Part shown: positions 7,030 to 15,294 of the stretch, in pieces | How the letters are laid out: the number at the start of each line of letters is the position of its first letter | How positions within the stretch are numbered: the stretch's first letter is position 1 | Origin: Siphonobacter sp. BAB-5405 | GTDB lineage: Bacteria > Bacteroidota > Bacteroidia > Cytophagales > Spirosomataceae | Assembly: GCF_002872335.1 (NCBI RefSeq) | Contig: NZ_NJAG01000014.1 | Coordinates: 1 to 64,000 of the forward strand | DNA: 64,000 nt | Reading direction: 5' to 3' | The notes under the pieces: model-generated | What the model was told of the DNA's origin: nothing | What the model saw: only the letters and a program-made list of their open reading frames with translations | Database searches by the model: none | Position numbers and translations under genes: made by a program

Positions 7030-8265
7030 CTAAACGGTGGCAAAGAGCTGGTCCATCACGTAAATGTGAATGCCGACCCATTTGGCCCGCTCGCCCAATT
7101 GAGAGATTTCAATGCTGAGTTCGTTCCGGAAGTCGCTCAAACAATATTTATTGATGGCCTGTCCGATGGGATTGGTGATAAAGGCATCGGCTTTTACGAC
7201 AATACCATCCACAATCACAATTTCCGGATTGAATAGGTGTACTGCCATCGAAAGCCCTTTGCCCAATTCCGTACCTACGTCAAAAAGAATATCAATGGCG
7301 AAAGCGTCGCCTTCCAAAGCGGCTTCGATTACTTTTTCAATATCGATTTCTTCGATATGGTCGAGATAAACGGATAGTTTCGAAGCACGACCTTCTTTCA
7401 GTCCCCGCTGTACCCGTCGACCCAGTGAACGGGCAGAGGTAATGGTATCGAGGCAGCCTACTTTGCCGCAATGGCATAATTCGCCGTCGGGATCAATCTG
7501 AATGTGACCCAGCTCCCCGGCAAAACCGGCGGCTCCCTGAAAGATTTCGCCGTTCAGGATGATACCGAGACCTACGCCCCAGTCAATATTGATGGCCAGT
7601 ACGTGTTTTTTTCCGCGAGCCAGTCCAAACCGATGCTCGCCGAGTACCGTGGCTTTGGTATCGTTGATGACGTAAACAGGTAAACCAAATTGTTCAGAGA
7701 TAAGGGTACTGAGTGATTTATCTTCCTGATTGATTCGCCGATAGGTCATGTTCGTACCGTTCTGGTAATGAATCAGACCCGGCATGGAAATTCCGATCGC
7801 CACCAGATCAGCGGTTTGCATGCCTGATTCACTCAGTACTTCCTGCGTAGTTGTCAGTAATGATTTCGTAAACTCCGCACTGTCTTCCAGGCCCAGCAGA
7901 ACATCCCGGCGGAAAATCACTTCCCGTTGCATGTTCATGATCAGTACTTTCGTGTCGTGCGTACTAATATCGAGGGCGAGGATGTATTTATCCTGCGGAT
8001 TCAGGCCAAATAAAACCGGACGGCGTCCGTGATTACCAACCGCTGTACCAAAAGTGGTCACCCATTTCTCTTCGACCAGCTCTTCAACAATATTAGTAAT
8101 CGATGGAACGCTACTGTGTAAATTCTTCGCCAGTTGAGCGAGTGTACCCACTTCGGCCTGGTATAACTCAGCCAAAACGCCCCTGCGGGAGACGCTCTTT
8201 TTGTAGTCAACAACACTTTTCTTGGGTAGTACTTCTTCGTCGGCTGGAGCTGAATGCATTATCAA
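7030..8265 (-). CDS. ROK-family transcriptional regulator (NagC/XylR type)
   Basis: 411 residues: an N-terminal winged helix-turn-helix (about 25-75, with TLAQLAKNLHSSVPSITNIV) and a ROK sugar-binding domain. The ROK zinc signature is present, with GHIQIDPDG followed by CHCGKVGCLD (H254, C264, C266, C271), and the sugar-contact GELGH precedes it. The kinase-like NDTKATVLGE is also retained, although such regulators are normally not kinases. NagC-type members respond to GlcNAc derivatives. Location between a fucosidase gene and divergent glycosylasparaginase/GH20 genes suggests it controls both arms from the 8266-8602 region. Which sugar it senses is inferred. Confidence 0.85.
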   Translation of the reverse strand: MIMHSAPADEEVLPKKSVVDYKKSVSRRGVLAELYQAEVGTLAQLAKNLHSSVPSITNIVEELVEEKWVTTFGTAVGNHGRRPVLFGLNPQDKYILALDISTHDTKVLIMNMQREVIFRRDVLLGLEDSAEFTKSLLTTTQEVLSESGMQTADLVAIGISMPGLIHYQNGTNMTYRRINQEDKSLSTLISEQFGLPVYVINDTKATVLGEHRFGLARGKKHVLAINIDWGVGLGIILNGEIFQGAAGFAGELGHIQIDPDGELCHCGKVGCLDTITSARSLGRRVQRGLKEGRASKLSVYLDHIEEIDIEKVIEAALEGDAFAIDILFDVGTELGKGLSMAVHLFNPEIVIVDGIVVKADAFITNPIGQAINKYCLSDFRNELSIEISQLGERAKWVGIHIYVMDQLFATV

Positions 8266-8602
8266 GAGGGTTAGGCGTATGCAATAAAAATCAGATTATT
8301 TGGTTGGAAGGTATTATATCGATAGATGATTGTACTTTTGAAATTTTATTGTAAATAAACACCTGTTTCTTAAAAATATTAACAAATTATTTAAAAATCC
8401 AGTCTGTTTTATAAAGAAGGTACGCCAATGATTTGGCATCTTCACCATTAAATTGAGCGATTTTGGTAAAATCAGGAAAACTACCCTGTTCGCAGGCACG
8501 CTCGTATCAAAAATAAAAAACAACGTCGAAAATGAGTTACTACTTCAGTAATTCGTTGATAACGTCAGTAAGACCCTTTCATTTATTGATCACACTTCAC
8601 AC
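8266..8602. promoter_or_regulatory. divergent control region between ROK regulator and glycosylasparaginase
   Basis: 337 bases without a credible gene, markedly A+T-rich. A plus-strand TACTTTTG at 8333-8340 matches the Bacteroidota -7 pattern TAnnTTTG but lacks a well-spaced -33 TTG, so it is only a candidate. No convincing long palindrome for ROK binding was found by eye. Confidence 0.5.
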
Positions 8603-9646
8603 ATGACAACGCGTCGATCCTTCCTTCGCTGGTCCACACTGGCAGTAACCTTCGCTCCGGTACGCTCACTAATCGCTGGCCCGCAGGCTGCGGTGGCCAA
8701 ACCACTGGTCGTTTCCACCTGGGATAGCGGCCTGGCCGTAAATGCAGCCGCCTGGAAAGTACTCAAACCCGGTGGGTATGCTTTGGATGCGGTCGAGGAA
8801 GCCGCTAAATCCATTGAAAAAGAAATTAGCTGCTGCGTAGGTTTGGGTGGCTATCCCGACCGCGAAGGCCACGTATCGCTGGATGCGTGTATCATGAATG
8901 AAAAATACGATTGTGGCTCGGTAGCGGGGCTTGAACGCATTTTGCATCCCATTTCCGTAGCTCGTAAAGTAATGGAAACCACGCCTCACGTTATGCTGGT
9001 CGGCGAAGGAGCCCAGCAGTTTGCCGTGGCCAATGGCTTTAAACTGGAATCTGCCGAGCTTTCCGCTGACGCCGCCAAAGCGTACAAGGAGTGGCTTAAA
9101 AAATCTGAGTACAAACCCCTGATGAACATCGAACAGCAGCAGGGTAAAACGCCTAAGCGGGCAGCGGGCGGACCGTTTGCTCCCAATCAGTTCGAGGACG
9201 GTTCGTTTAACCACGATACCATGGGTACGATTGCTCTGGATGGCAAAGGTCGTCTGGCCGGAGCCTGCACCACCAGCGGTATGGCTTTCAAAATGCGGGG
9301 CCGTATTGGCGACTCTCCTTTAATCGGCTCTGGTTTATATGTAGACGGCGAAATTGGAGCAGCCACCTCATCGGGCCAAGGAGAAGAAGTGATTCGTTTG
9401 GGCGGAACACACCTCGTCGTTGAGTTTATGCGAAATGGAGCTACGCCGATGGAAGCCTGCAAAAAAGCCGTGGAGCGGCTGGTAAAAATCAATCCTACAA
9501 AAGCGAAAGAATTTCAGGTGGGCTTCATTGCCATCAACCTAAAGGGTGAAGTGGGAGCTTACTCCGTTAATAAAGGCTTTAGCTACTCCGTTACCCAGGG
9601 CGACGATGGTGGAAAAGTCTTCATGGCTGAGAGTTACTACAAATAA
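8603..9646 (+). CDS. N4-(beta-N-acetylglucosaminyl)-L-asparaginase (glycosylasparaginase)
   Basis: Ntn-hydrolase that cleaves the GlcNAc-asparagine bond left after N-glycan trimming. Residues 1-30 contain a twin-arginine-like signal (TRRSFLRWSTLAVTFAPV), implying folded export. The autoproteolysis site is HDTMGTIALD, with the new N-terminal nucleophile at Thr206, followed by the substrate loops KMRGRIGDSPLIGSGLYVD and GAATSSGQGEE. Before the cut site is a lysine- and proline-rich linker (GKTPKRAAGGPFAPNQFEDG), the expected end of the alpha subunit. 347 residues is normal for the family. It probably works with the GH20 gene 207 bases downstream and the divergent GH29 gene. Confidence 0.93.
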   Translation: MTTRRSFLRWSTLAVTFAPVRSLIAGPQAAVAKPLVVSTWDSGLAVNAAAWKVLKPGGYALDAVEEAAKSIEKEISCCVGLGGYPDREGHVSLDACIMNEKYDCGSVAGLERILHPISVARKVMETTPHVMLVGEGAQQFAVANGFKLESAELSADAAKAYKEWLKKSEYKPLMNIEQQQGKTPKRAAGGPFAPNQFEDGSFNHDTMGTIALDGKGRLAGACTTSGMAFKMRGRIGDSPLIGSGLYVDGEIGAATSSGQGEEVIRLGGTHLVVEFMRNGATPMEACKKAVERLVKINPTKAKEFQVGFIAINLKGEVGAYSVNKGFSYSVTQGDDGGKVFMAESYYK

Positions 9647-9762
9647 AATGGATTCAAAATTGTGCATTCGTTTGCAGGCCTCTGTGCACACGTTTGTTCA
9701 TCTCCGGTACAACAAGTCTACTGCCATCGCAAAAGTAAAGGCTCGTATCTTGCCGTACTCCG

Positions 9763-9798
9763 AAGCGAGTTTCTACCTGATAAGACTCGCTTTATTTA
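9763..9798 (+). terminator. hairpin terminator between glycosylasparaginase and GH20
   Basis: AAGCGAGT (9763-9770) pairs with ACTCGCTT (9784-9791), followed by TATTTAATT. The weak T tract may allow read-through into the GH20 gene. Confidence 0.5.
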
Positions 9799-9853
9799 AT
9801 TCCGTTTACGCCAAAAATGAAGTCTGACCGCTCATTTTTGAAACCTATTGTAC

Positions 9854-11701
9854 ATGAAACGTTTCGTACTTTCCGCTTTTCTGGCGGCGGCCAGCTTATC
9901 CGTTTTCGGGCAGTCGCTCATTCCTCAGCCGGTATCCATGCAACAGGGTTCCGGAGCTTTCCGTTTTAATGCTCAGACCCAACTGGTGGGGTCTACGCCC
10001 GAAGCAAAGCGACTGGCGGCTTTACTCAACCAGTACCTGAAAAAACAGGCGGGTTATGAATTGAAAGTAGTAGCCAAAGCTCCCGCCTCGAATTTTGTTG
10101 CTTTTAACGAAAAAACGGGTTTACCCGCTGAAGGCTACGAGCTAAAAGCCACCGCTCAAAGTATTCAAATTGCGGGCAAAGACGCGGGCTTGTTCTACGG
10201 CTTACAGTCGTTATTGCAATTGTTTCCGGAAGGAAAAGCGGAAATCGCCGCTGTTACCATCGAAGATCATCCGCGGTTTGGTTATCGGGGCCTAATGCTG
10301 GATGTAGGTCGGCATTACATGCCTATATCGTTCATCAAACAGATGATTGACGAAATGGCCCGGTTGAAATTCAATCGTTTCCACTGGCATTTAACCGAAG
10401 ATCAGGGCTGGCGGCTGGAAATTAAAAAGTATCCCAAACTAACCCAGGTAGGGGCTTTTCGTGATGAAACGCTAATCGGAGGGTACGGTGACCGGATGCC
10501 ACAACAGTTCGATGGCATCAAATACGGCGGGTTTTACACGCAGGATGAAGCCCGTGATATTGTTAAGTACGCGGCCGACCGGCACATTGTCGTTATTCCT
10601 GAAATTGAACTCCCCGGCCATTCCTCGGCGGCGTTGGCAGCATACCCGGAGCTGGGCTGTACGCCAGGACCTTTCAAAGTGCAAACCACCTGGGGCGTGC
10701 ATAAAGACGTATTCTGTCCGAAAGAAGAAACCTTTACTTTTCTGGAAAACGTATTGACGGAAGTAATGGCCATTTTCCCCTCGCCATACATCCACATTGG
10801 AGGCGATGAATGCCCGAAGGATCGCTGGAAGGAATCAGAATTTTGTCAGAATCTAATCAAAAAGGAAAACCTGAAAGACGAGCACGGCCTGCAAAGCTAT
10901 TTTATTCGACGCATCGAAAAATTCCTGAACTCAAAAGGCCGTAACATCATTGGCTGGGACGAAATTCTGGAAGGTGGCCTGGCTCCCAACGCTACCGTGA
11001 TGAGCTGGCGGGGTGAACAAGGGGGGATTGCTGCGGCGAAGGAAAATCATGACGTCATCATGACGCCCAACAGTCACCTGTACATCGACCATTACCAGGG
11101 AAAAGACCGCAAACAGGAGCCGCTGGCCATCGGCGGATTCTTGACGCTGGAGAAAGTTTATTCTTACGACCCAACGCCGAAAGAGCTGACGGCCGAACAG
11201 CAAAAACATATCAAAGGAGTACAGGCCAACTTGTGGACGGAGTATATTCCCACCCCGGCGAAAGCTTCCTTCATGTTGTTTCCCCGGGCGTTGGCTCTGG
11301 CGGAAGTAGCCTGGTCGCCGGTGAACCGGAAGGAGTATACCGAGTTTTCGGAGAAACGGGTACCCGATTATTTACGGAGTATGGAAAAGCGTAACTGGGT
11401 GTACCGCGTACCGACCGCCATTGGTATGCCTAAGGAAGATACGCTACGGGGAAATCAGTTTACGATTCATTTGAAATCACCCGTTGAAGGGGCTAAAATT
11501 TATTACAGCATCGACGGATACGTTCCCAATGAAACGACGCATCTGTACGCCAAACCCATTGCGTTAACCATTCCCGAGAATCGTCGCGTGGATTTAAAAA
11601 CCATTGTAATTACGCCCGAGGGTTTACGGAGTGTGGTGGCTACGACTACGCTGGTGAACGGCACACCAATGCCCGATAAACAGCCCAGAAAGAAAAATTA
11701 A
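9854..11701 (+). CDS. beta-N-acetylhexosaminidase, GH20 family
   Basis: Exo-enzyme releasing GlcNAc or GalNAc by substrate-assisted catalysis. The ATG at 9854 is preferred over the TTG at 9848 because it begins a clean signal peptide (MKRFVLSAFLAAASLSVFGQ). A GH20b-like N-domain (about 20-140) precedes the catalytic barrel, which starts HPRFGYRGLMLDVGRHYMP. It includes NRFHWHLTEDQGWRLEIKKYP and the catalytic Asp-Glu pair in HIGGDECPKDRW (D318-E319). C-terminal residues 520-615 form a chitobiase-type sandwich (YYSIDGYVPNETTHLYAKPI). It ends 73 bases before the convergent glycogen synthase gene and shares a terminator with it. Confidence 0.95.
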   Translation: MKRFVLSAFLAAASLSVFGQSLIPQPVSMQQGSGAFRFNAQTQLVGSTPEAKRLAALLNQYLKKQAGYELKVVAKAPASNFVAFNEKTGLPAEGYELKATAQSIQIAGKDAGLFYGLQSLLQLFPEGKAEIAAVTIEDHPRFGYRGLMLDVGRHYMPISFIKQMIDEMARLKFNRFHWHLTEDQGWRLEIKKYPKLTQVGAFRDETLIGGYGDRMPQQFDGIKYGGFYTQDEARDIVKYAADRHIVVIPEIELPGHSSAALAAYPELGCTPGPFKVQTTWGVHKDVFCPKEETFTFLENVLTEVMAIFPSPYIHIGGDECPKDRWKESEFCQNLIKKENLKDEHGLQSYFIRRIEKFLNSKGRNIIGWDEILEGGLAPNATVMSWRGEQGGIAAAKENHDVIMTPNSHLYIDHYQGKDRKQEPLAIGGFLTLEKVYSYDPTPKELTAEQQKHIKGVQANLWTEYIPTPAKASFMLFPRALALAEVAWSPVNRKEYTEFSEKRVPDYLRSMEKRNWVYRVPTAIGMPKEDTLRGNQFTIHLKSPVEGAKIYYSIDGYVPNETTHLYAKPIALTIPENRRVDLKTIVITPEGLRSVVATTTLVNGTPMPDKQPRKKN

Positions 11702-11720
11702 ACGGAAACATACTGGTATA

Positions 11721-11760
11721 AAAAAGCCCTTCGTAGCAAGTGGTACGACGGGCTTTTTTA
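11721..11760. terminator. bidirectional terminator between GH20 and glycogen synthase
   Basis: AAAAAGCCC (11721-11729) with inner CGTA pairs with TACG and GGGCTTTTT (to 11758). U runs would be produced on both strands, serving two convergent genes. Confidence 0.85.
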
Positions 11761-11774
11761 TGGGTATAAAGCAC

Positions 11775-13610
11775 TTAACTGTATTTCCGACGCTTCAGAG
11801 CCAGATCATGGGCCGTGTCGTAATAGCTACGAAGGTTTTTCCAGTCGAACACTTCGGAAATACTCTCAGTACGGTTCCGCTGCATGATCCGATCCCGGCG
11901 GGAAGCCCGTACGAATTTAAACAGCAGCTCCGAAAGCGTCTCGGCGGCCTGATGGAAGTCCTGCTCGCTGCGATTCAGTACGTAAACACCCCAGTTTTCC
12001 GGATCAGCCATGATCTGATTCATGTAATCACCGAAACCCGAAAGGTCGCTCGTCACGGTCGGTACACCCCGAACCACGCATTCCAGCGGCGTATAGCCCC
12101 AAGGCTCGTAGTAACTCGGGAAAATACCCAGGTGACAACCCCGTACGAAATGACTGTAATCCATACCGAACAGCGGGTTCGTTGACGCGATGAAATCCGG
12201 GTGATACACAATCTTCACGCGGTCGGTCTCGTGGTTCTGCATGTTGGACTTCCGCAGAAAGTCCACGATAGCATCCTCCTGCTTGAGGTAGTGCGTAACC
12301 GTTTTAGGTAGCTGATGCGTCTTCCAGGATTGAATGGTACGGCGAAGGCGAAGCTGCCAGTATTCATCCACAAACTGATTGAGATCCGGCATTTTTAGAT
12401 CGTTGCTCGTAGCTGAAGCCATGAACAATTGCTCGCCGATCTGCCGCTCGATCGCTTCACAGGTTTGCCGGATTTCGGCCATTACGGCCCGGGTTTGCAG
12501 CACATCCGCGTCCATTGAGTATACCGGATTTTTCGTGACAATAAACATCACCACCGTCATATCCGAATTGCTGGCCTGTAGCTTGGCATTAAGTCGGTGC
12601 AGGGCTTCCAGCGTCAGGTCGTAGCCTTTGTTGGAATACTCAAAACGACCCGAGGTAAAGAAGTACAGGGTACGGTCCAGATCAAAAGAATAGTTCTGGA
12701 AGAAGTGACCCATCACAAACTGATGAATCTTCTGTTTGTACTGAACGTGCAGGTTCTGAAACTCGTGCGTAGCTGTAAAACGGGTAACATTAAGACCATT
12801 GGGCAGAGTCAGGTCACACTTACGACCCAGCAGAAATTCGCATTCCCGGGCTGTAACGTCAGAAACCGTCGTCATGACGTGGCAATTCTGAGCAGCCAGG
12901 TATTCAATCGTTGCCTGGGTTTCAATGCCAAAGTGCTTGGCCTGTTCGAGCCAGTTAAACGAGGGTAAATTCTCGTAAAAATTAGGCACGTTTGGAGCCA
13001 TATACCGACCCAGCATGGTGGCGTGGGTGGTAAAAACGGTTGCCAGTTTAGGAGCCTCTTGAGCCAGATCGGGCAGAGCCGTAGCGGCCATCCACTCGTG
13101 AAAGTGAGCCGTAATATCGTAACGTCCACTATGATCTTTTGACAATTCGTTCAGGAAAACCCGAACACATTCACCAAAAGCCACTACCTGATTCACCAGA
13201 TCCTCCGCATTAAGCGTGGAGAGCTGGTGATGATTCCAGAGGTCGTACTTGAGCTGGTCGAGCCGATCATACAGCGTATTGAAATTGAACAGCACCAGGC
13301 GGGGTTTACCCGTCACGAGCCAGTATCCATACTGTACGTCGAAGCCCATTTCCCGCATTTTTCGTACGGTTTTACCCAGGATCGAATCATCCAGATCGGT
13401 AATCGGTTCAAACTCAGCCAAGGCTTTGTCTGGGAAGTAAGGCCCAAGCAGGAAATAATCGTCGCCCCATTTTTCGACCATTGCCGGAACCTTAGAGCGG
13501 ATTACCGTATAAATACCCCCTACCTGATTGCATACTTCCCAGGCAATTTCAATCAGGAGTCGAGGCCGTATTTTGGGCTTAATGGGTTCTACTTCGAAAG
13601 CCATAGCCAA
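11775..13610 (-). CDS. glycogen synthase, GT3 (eukaryote-type)
   Basis: Transfers glucose from a sugar nucleotide to the non-reducing end of glycogen. 611 residues beginning near IEIAWEVCNQVGGIYTVIRSK, the GT3 glycogen synthase signature (glycine loop), then YFLLGPYFPD and TAHFHEWMA. The C-terminal Rossmann domain includes FFTSGRFEYSNKGYD and the acceptor/donor region CHLGIFPSYYEPWGYTPLE with the GT-B glutamate. GT3 enzymes are typical of Bacteroidota and fungi/animals, unlike the GT5 GlgA of most bacteria. ATG alternatives at codons 1 and 3 differ by two residues. Upstream, a minus-strand TATATTTG (13669-13676) matches a -7 element but lacks a good -33. Confidence 0.93.
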   Translation of the reverse strand: MAMAFEVEPIKPKIRPRLLIEIAWEVCNQVGGIYTVIRSKVPAMVEKWGDDYFLLGPYFPDKALAEFEPITDLDDSILGKTVRKMREMGFDVQYGYWLVTGKPRLVLFNFNTLYDRLDQLKYDLWNHHQLSTLNAEDLVNQVVAFGECVRVFLNELSKDHSGRYDITAHFHEWMAATALPDLAQEAPKLATVFTTHATMLGRYMAPNVPNFYENLPSFNWLEQAKHFGIETQATIEYLAAQNCHVMTTVSDVTARECEFLLGRKCDLTLPNGLNVTRFTATHEFQNLHVQYKQKIHQFVMGHFFQNYSFDLDRTLYFFTSGRFEYSNKGYDLTLEALHRLNAKLQASNSDMTVVMFIVTKNPVYSMDADVLQTRAVMAEIRQTCEAIERQIGEQLFMASATSNDLKMPDLNQFVDEYWQLRLRRTIQSWKTHQLPKTVTHYLKQEDAIVDFLRKSNMQNHETDRVKIVYHPDFIASTNPLFGMDYSHFVRGCHLGIFPSYYEPWGYTPLECVVRGVPTVTSDLSGFGDYMNQIMADPENWGVYVLNRSEQDFHQAAETLSELLFKFVRASRRDRIMQRNRTESISEVFDWKNLRSYYDTAHDLALKRRKYS

Positions 13611-13900
13611 GCATAAATGTAAATGTTGTGAATGTAAACCGCGTTTTTCCTAAATCTTCTTGAACTGCCAAATATAGAATGGTATTTTTCAAGGGAATTA
13701 TTCGTCTAAAATAATTCTAAAGTTTTATGCCAAGCTCGGCCAATCTTTCTACAATTGACCGACTTTTCCACTACGTTCACCTACCCTATGCGGGAATCCT
13801 TAGCGAATTTTAATGTGTAGTGAAAAGAAAACCTGTTTCCACCTTAGAATGTTATAGACGCTTAAAGCTGGCGGCCTTTCGTGTCTTAATGTATAGTTGT

Positions 13901-14317
13901 TTATACCCGGCGAGTTTCTAAATAGGATTGTAAAATAATCGTTGCTGATACCCGATCTACTACGCCCTTATCGCGGCGGTCTTTCTTGGTTGTACCCATT
14001 GAAATCAACGCCTGCAATGCCATGACGGAAGTAAACCGCTCATCGTGTTCGTGTACGGGCGTGTCCGGGAAGTTCTTGCGGAGCAGGCGAACAAACCCCC
14101 TGACGTGCGGCGTATTGGATGTATCCGTGCCGTCGAGGTTTGTGGGCATGCCTACCACAAAGGCTTCTACGGATTCCCGCTGACAGTATGCTTTCAAAAA
14201 GTTCATTACGTCTTTGGAGTGAACCGTTTCCAAAGCCGTTGCAATCAACTGCAAAGGATCCGTTACTGCGAGTCCCACGCGTTTGGTACCATAATCTATA
14301 GCAAGAATTCGTGCCAA
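13901..14317 (-). CDS. ruvX: YqgF/RuvX RNase H-fold nuclease
   Basis: 138-residue member of the YqgF/RuvX family, a putative Holliday junction resolvase also linked to rRNA 5' end processing. The RNase H-like acidic residues are visible in LAIDYGTKRVGLAVTD (first Asp), VVGMPTNLDGTD, HDERFTSVMA and the final DRVSATIILQSYL. Length is normal. It sits on the minus strand between pnuC and the glycogen synthase gene, about 115 bases after pnuC, and may form a unit with it. Confidence 0.92.
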   Translation of the reverse strand: MARILAIDYGTKRVGLAVTDPLQLIATALETVHSKDVMNFLKAYCQRESVEAFVVGMPTNLDGTDTSNTPHVRGFVRLLRKNFPDTPVHEHDERFTSVMALQALISMGTTKKDRRDKGVVDRVSATIILQSYLETRRV

Positions 14318-14432
14318 TGGTTTAAATAATTAGAAGATTAATTTCCCAGACGTAAGGTCTGCAGAAAAAAGCAAAAGAAGCTTTCACCCGAAACCCATTC
14401 ACCACTAGGAACTTAACCCATACAAGTTTACA

Positions 14433-15029
14433 CTAGGCCAGTGAAACGGGGGATAAATCTTTTTTCCAGTCCCGATAACCTACTACGCAAAGTATTAGAT
14501 AAACGCCATAAAGAAAGGCCGTCCAATACAAATTTTTATAAACGTATATGCCGACATAAATCAGATCGACGAAAAGCCAGAGGTACCAGTTCTCAATAAA
14601 CTTGCGTCCAAGCATCCACTGGGCGATCAGACTCACCGTAGTCGTGAACGAATCCAGCAAGGGTAGGCTGGCATCCGTTAGACGGGTTAAGATCCAGTTT
14701 AGCAGAGCCGTTCCGGTTAATGTCAGAGCCAGTAACCAGCCAATGAAATGCCGGGGAAGTTTTCGGACGTGAAGCTGGGTATGTCCGACCCCACCATAGA
14801 GCCATTGATACAGACCATAGATGCTTAACAGAGCAAAGACAATTTGTAATCCCATATCTCCGTAGAGGCGGGCTTCCCAGAAAATGACGGTGTACAGCCC
14901 CACGCTGATCAGTCCCCAGAAGAAACCCCAGACGTTTTGCCGCGTATTGAGCCAGACGCAGATGATCCCCGTACTAACGCCGCTTAACTCGAGCCAGTTG
15001 CTTTGGAGGTAGCTCAGAAATACGTTCAT
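14433..15029 (-). CDS. pnuC: PnuC-type nicotinamide riboside transporter
   Basis: Inner-membrane facilitator for nicotinamide riboside (or another vitamin) uptake. 198 residues with about seven hydrophobic helices. Family motifs seen are LSGVSTGIICVWLNTRQNVWGFFWGLISVG, the GDMGLQIVFALLSIYGLYQWLYGG block and the C-terminal ENWYLWLFVDLIYVGIYVYK. The PnuT subgroup carries thiamine and sits behind TPP riboswitches, but I see no TPP riboswitch in the 265-base upstream region, so nicotinamide riboside is preferred. It is divergent from mfd. Confidence 0.88.
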   Translation of the reverse strand: MNVFLSYLQSNWLELSGVSTGIICVWLNTRQNVWGFFWGLISVGLYTVIFWEARLYGDMGLQIVFALLSIYGLYQWLYGGVGHTQLHVRKLPRHFIGWLLALTLTGTALLNWILTRLTDASLPLLDSFTTTVSLIAQWMLGRKFIENWYLWLFVDLIYVGIYVYKNLYWTAFLYGVYLILCVVGYRDWKKDLSPVSLA

Positions 15030-15294
15030 TTAGAGTGGTTAAATTGATAAAATACTGAACTTTGCCCCGGTTCTGGTCGTTTTTATAAAGCCCCTCGTCG
15101 GTACCGAAATAGTCGGCATACGGCGGGGATTACTGCGTTCGGTGCAATCAGATCAACCTTGCAGGAACGCGACTAAAGGCCTGGTTTTGCTGGTACAGAA
15201 TTAGCTAGAATTCGTAGGTAAAGCCCTTTGGTTTTTACGAACAAATTTCATCGAAAAGCGAATAGCCCAGAGCGAAAGCTACAAAATAAACCGT

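Noticed and set aside
8333-8340. Isolated TACTTTTG as promoter of glycosylasparaginase
   Set aside because: Not listed as a firm promoter because no TTG lies at the right distance upstream and the motif occurs by chance in A+T-rich DNA.
15030-15294. Possible riboswitch (TPP or similar) upstream of pnuC
   Set aside because: No CUGAGA-type core or conserved riboswitch elements were found.
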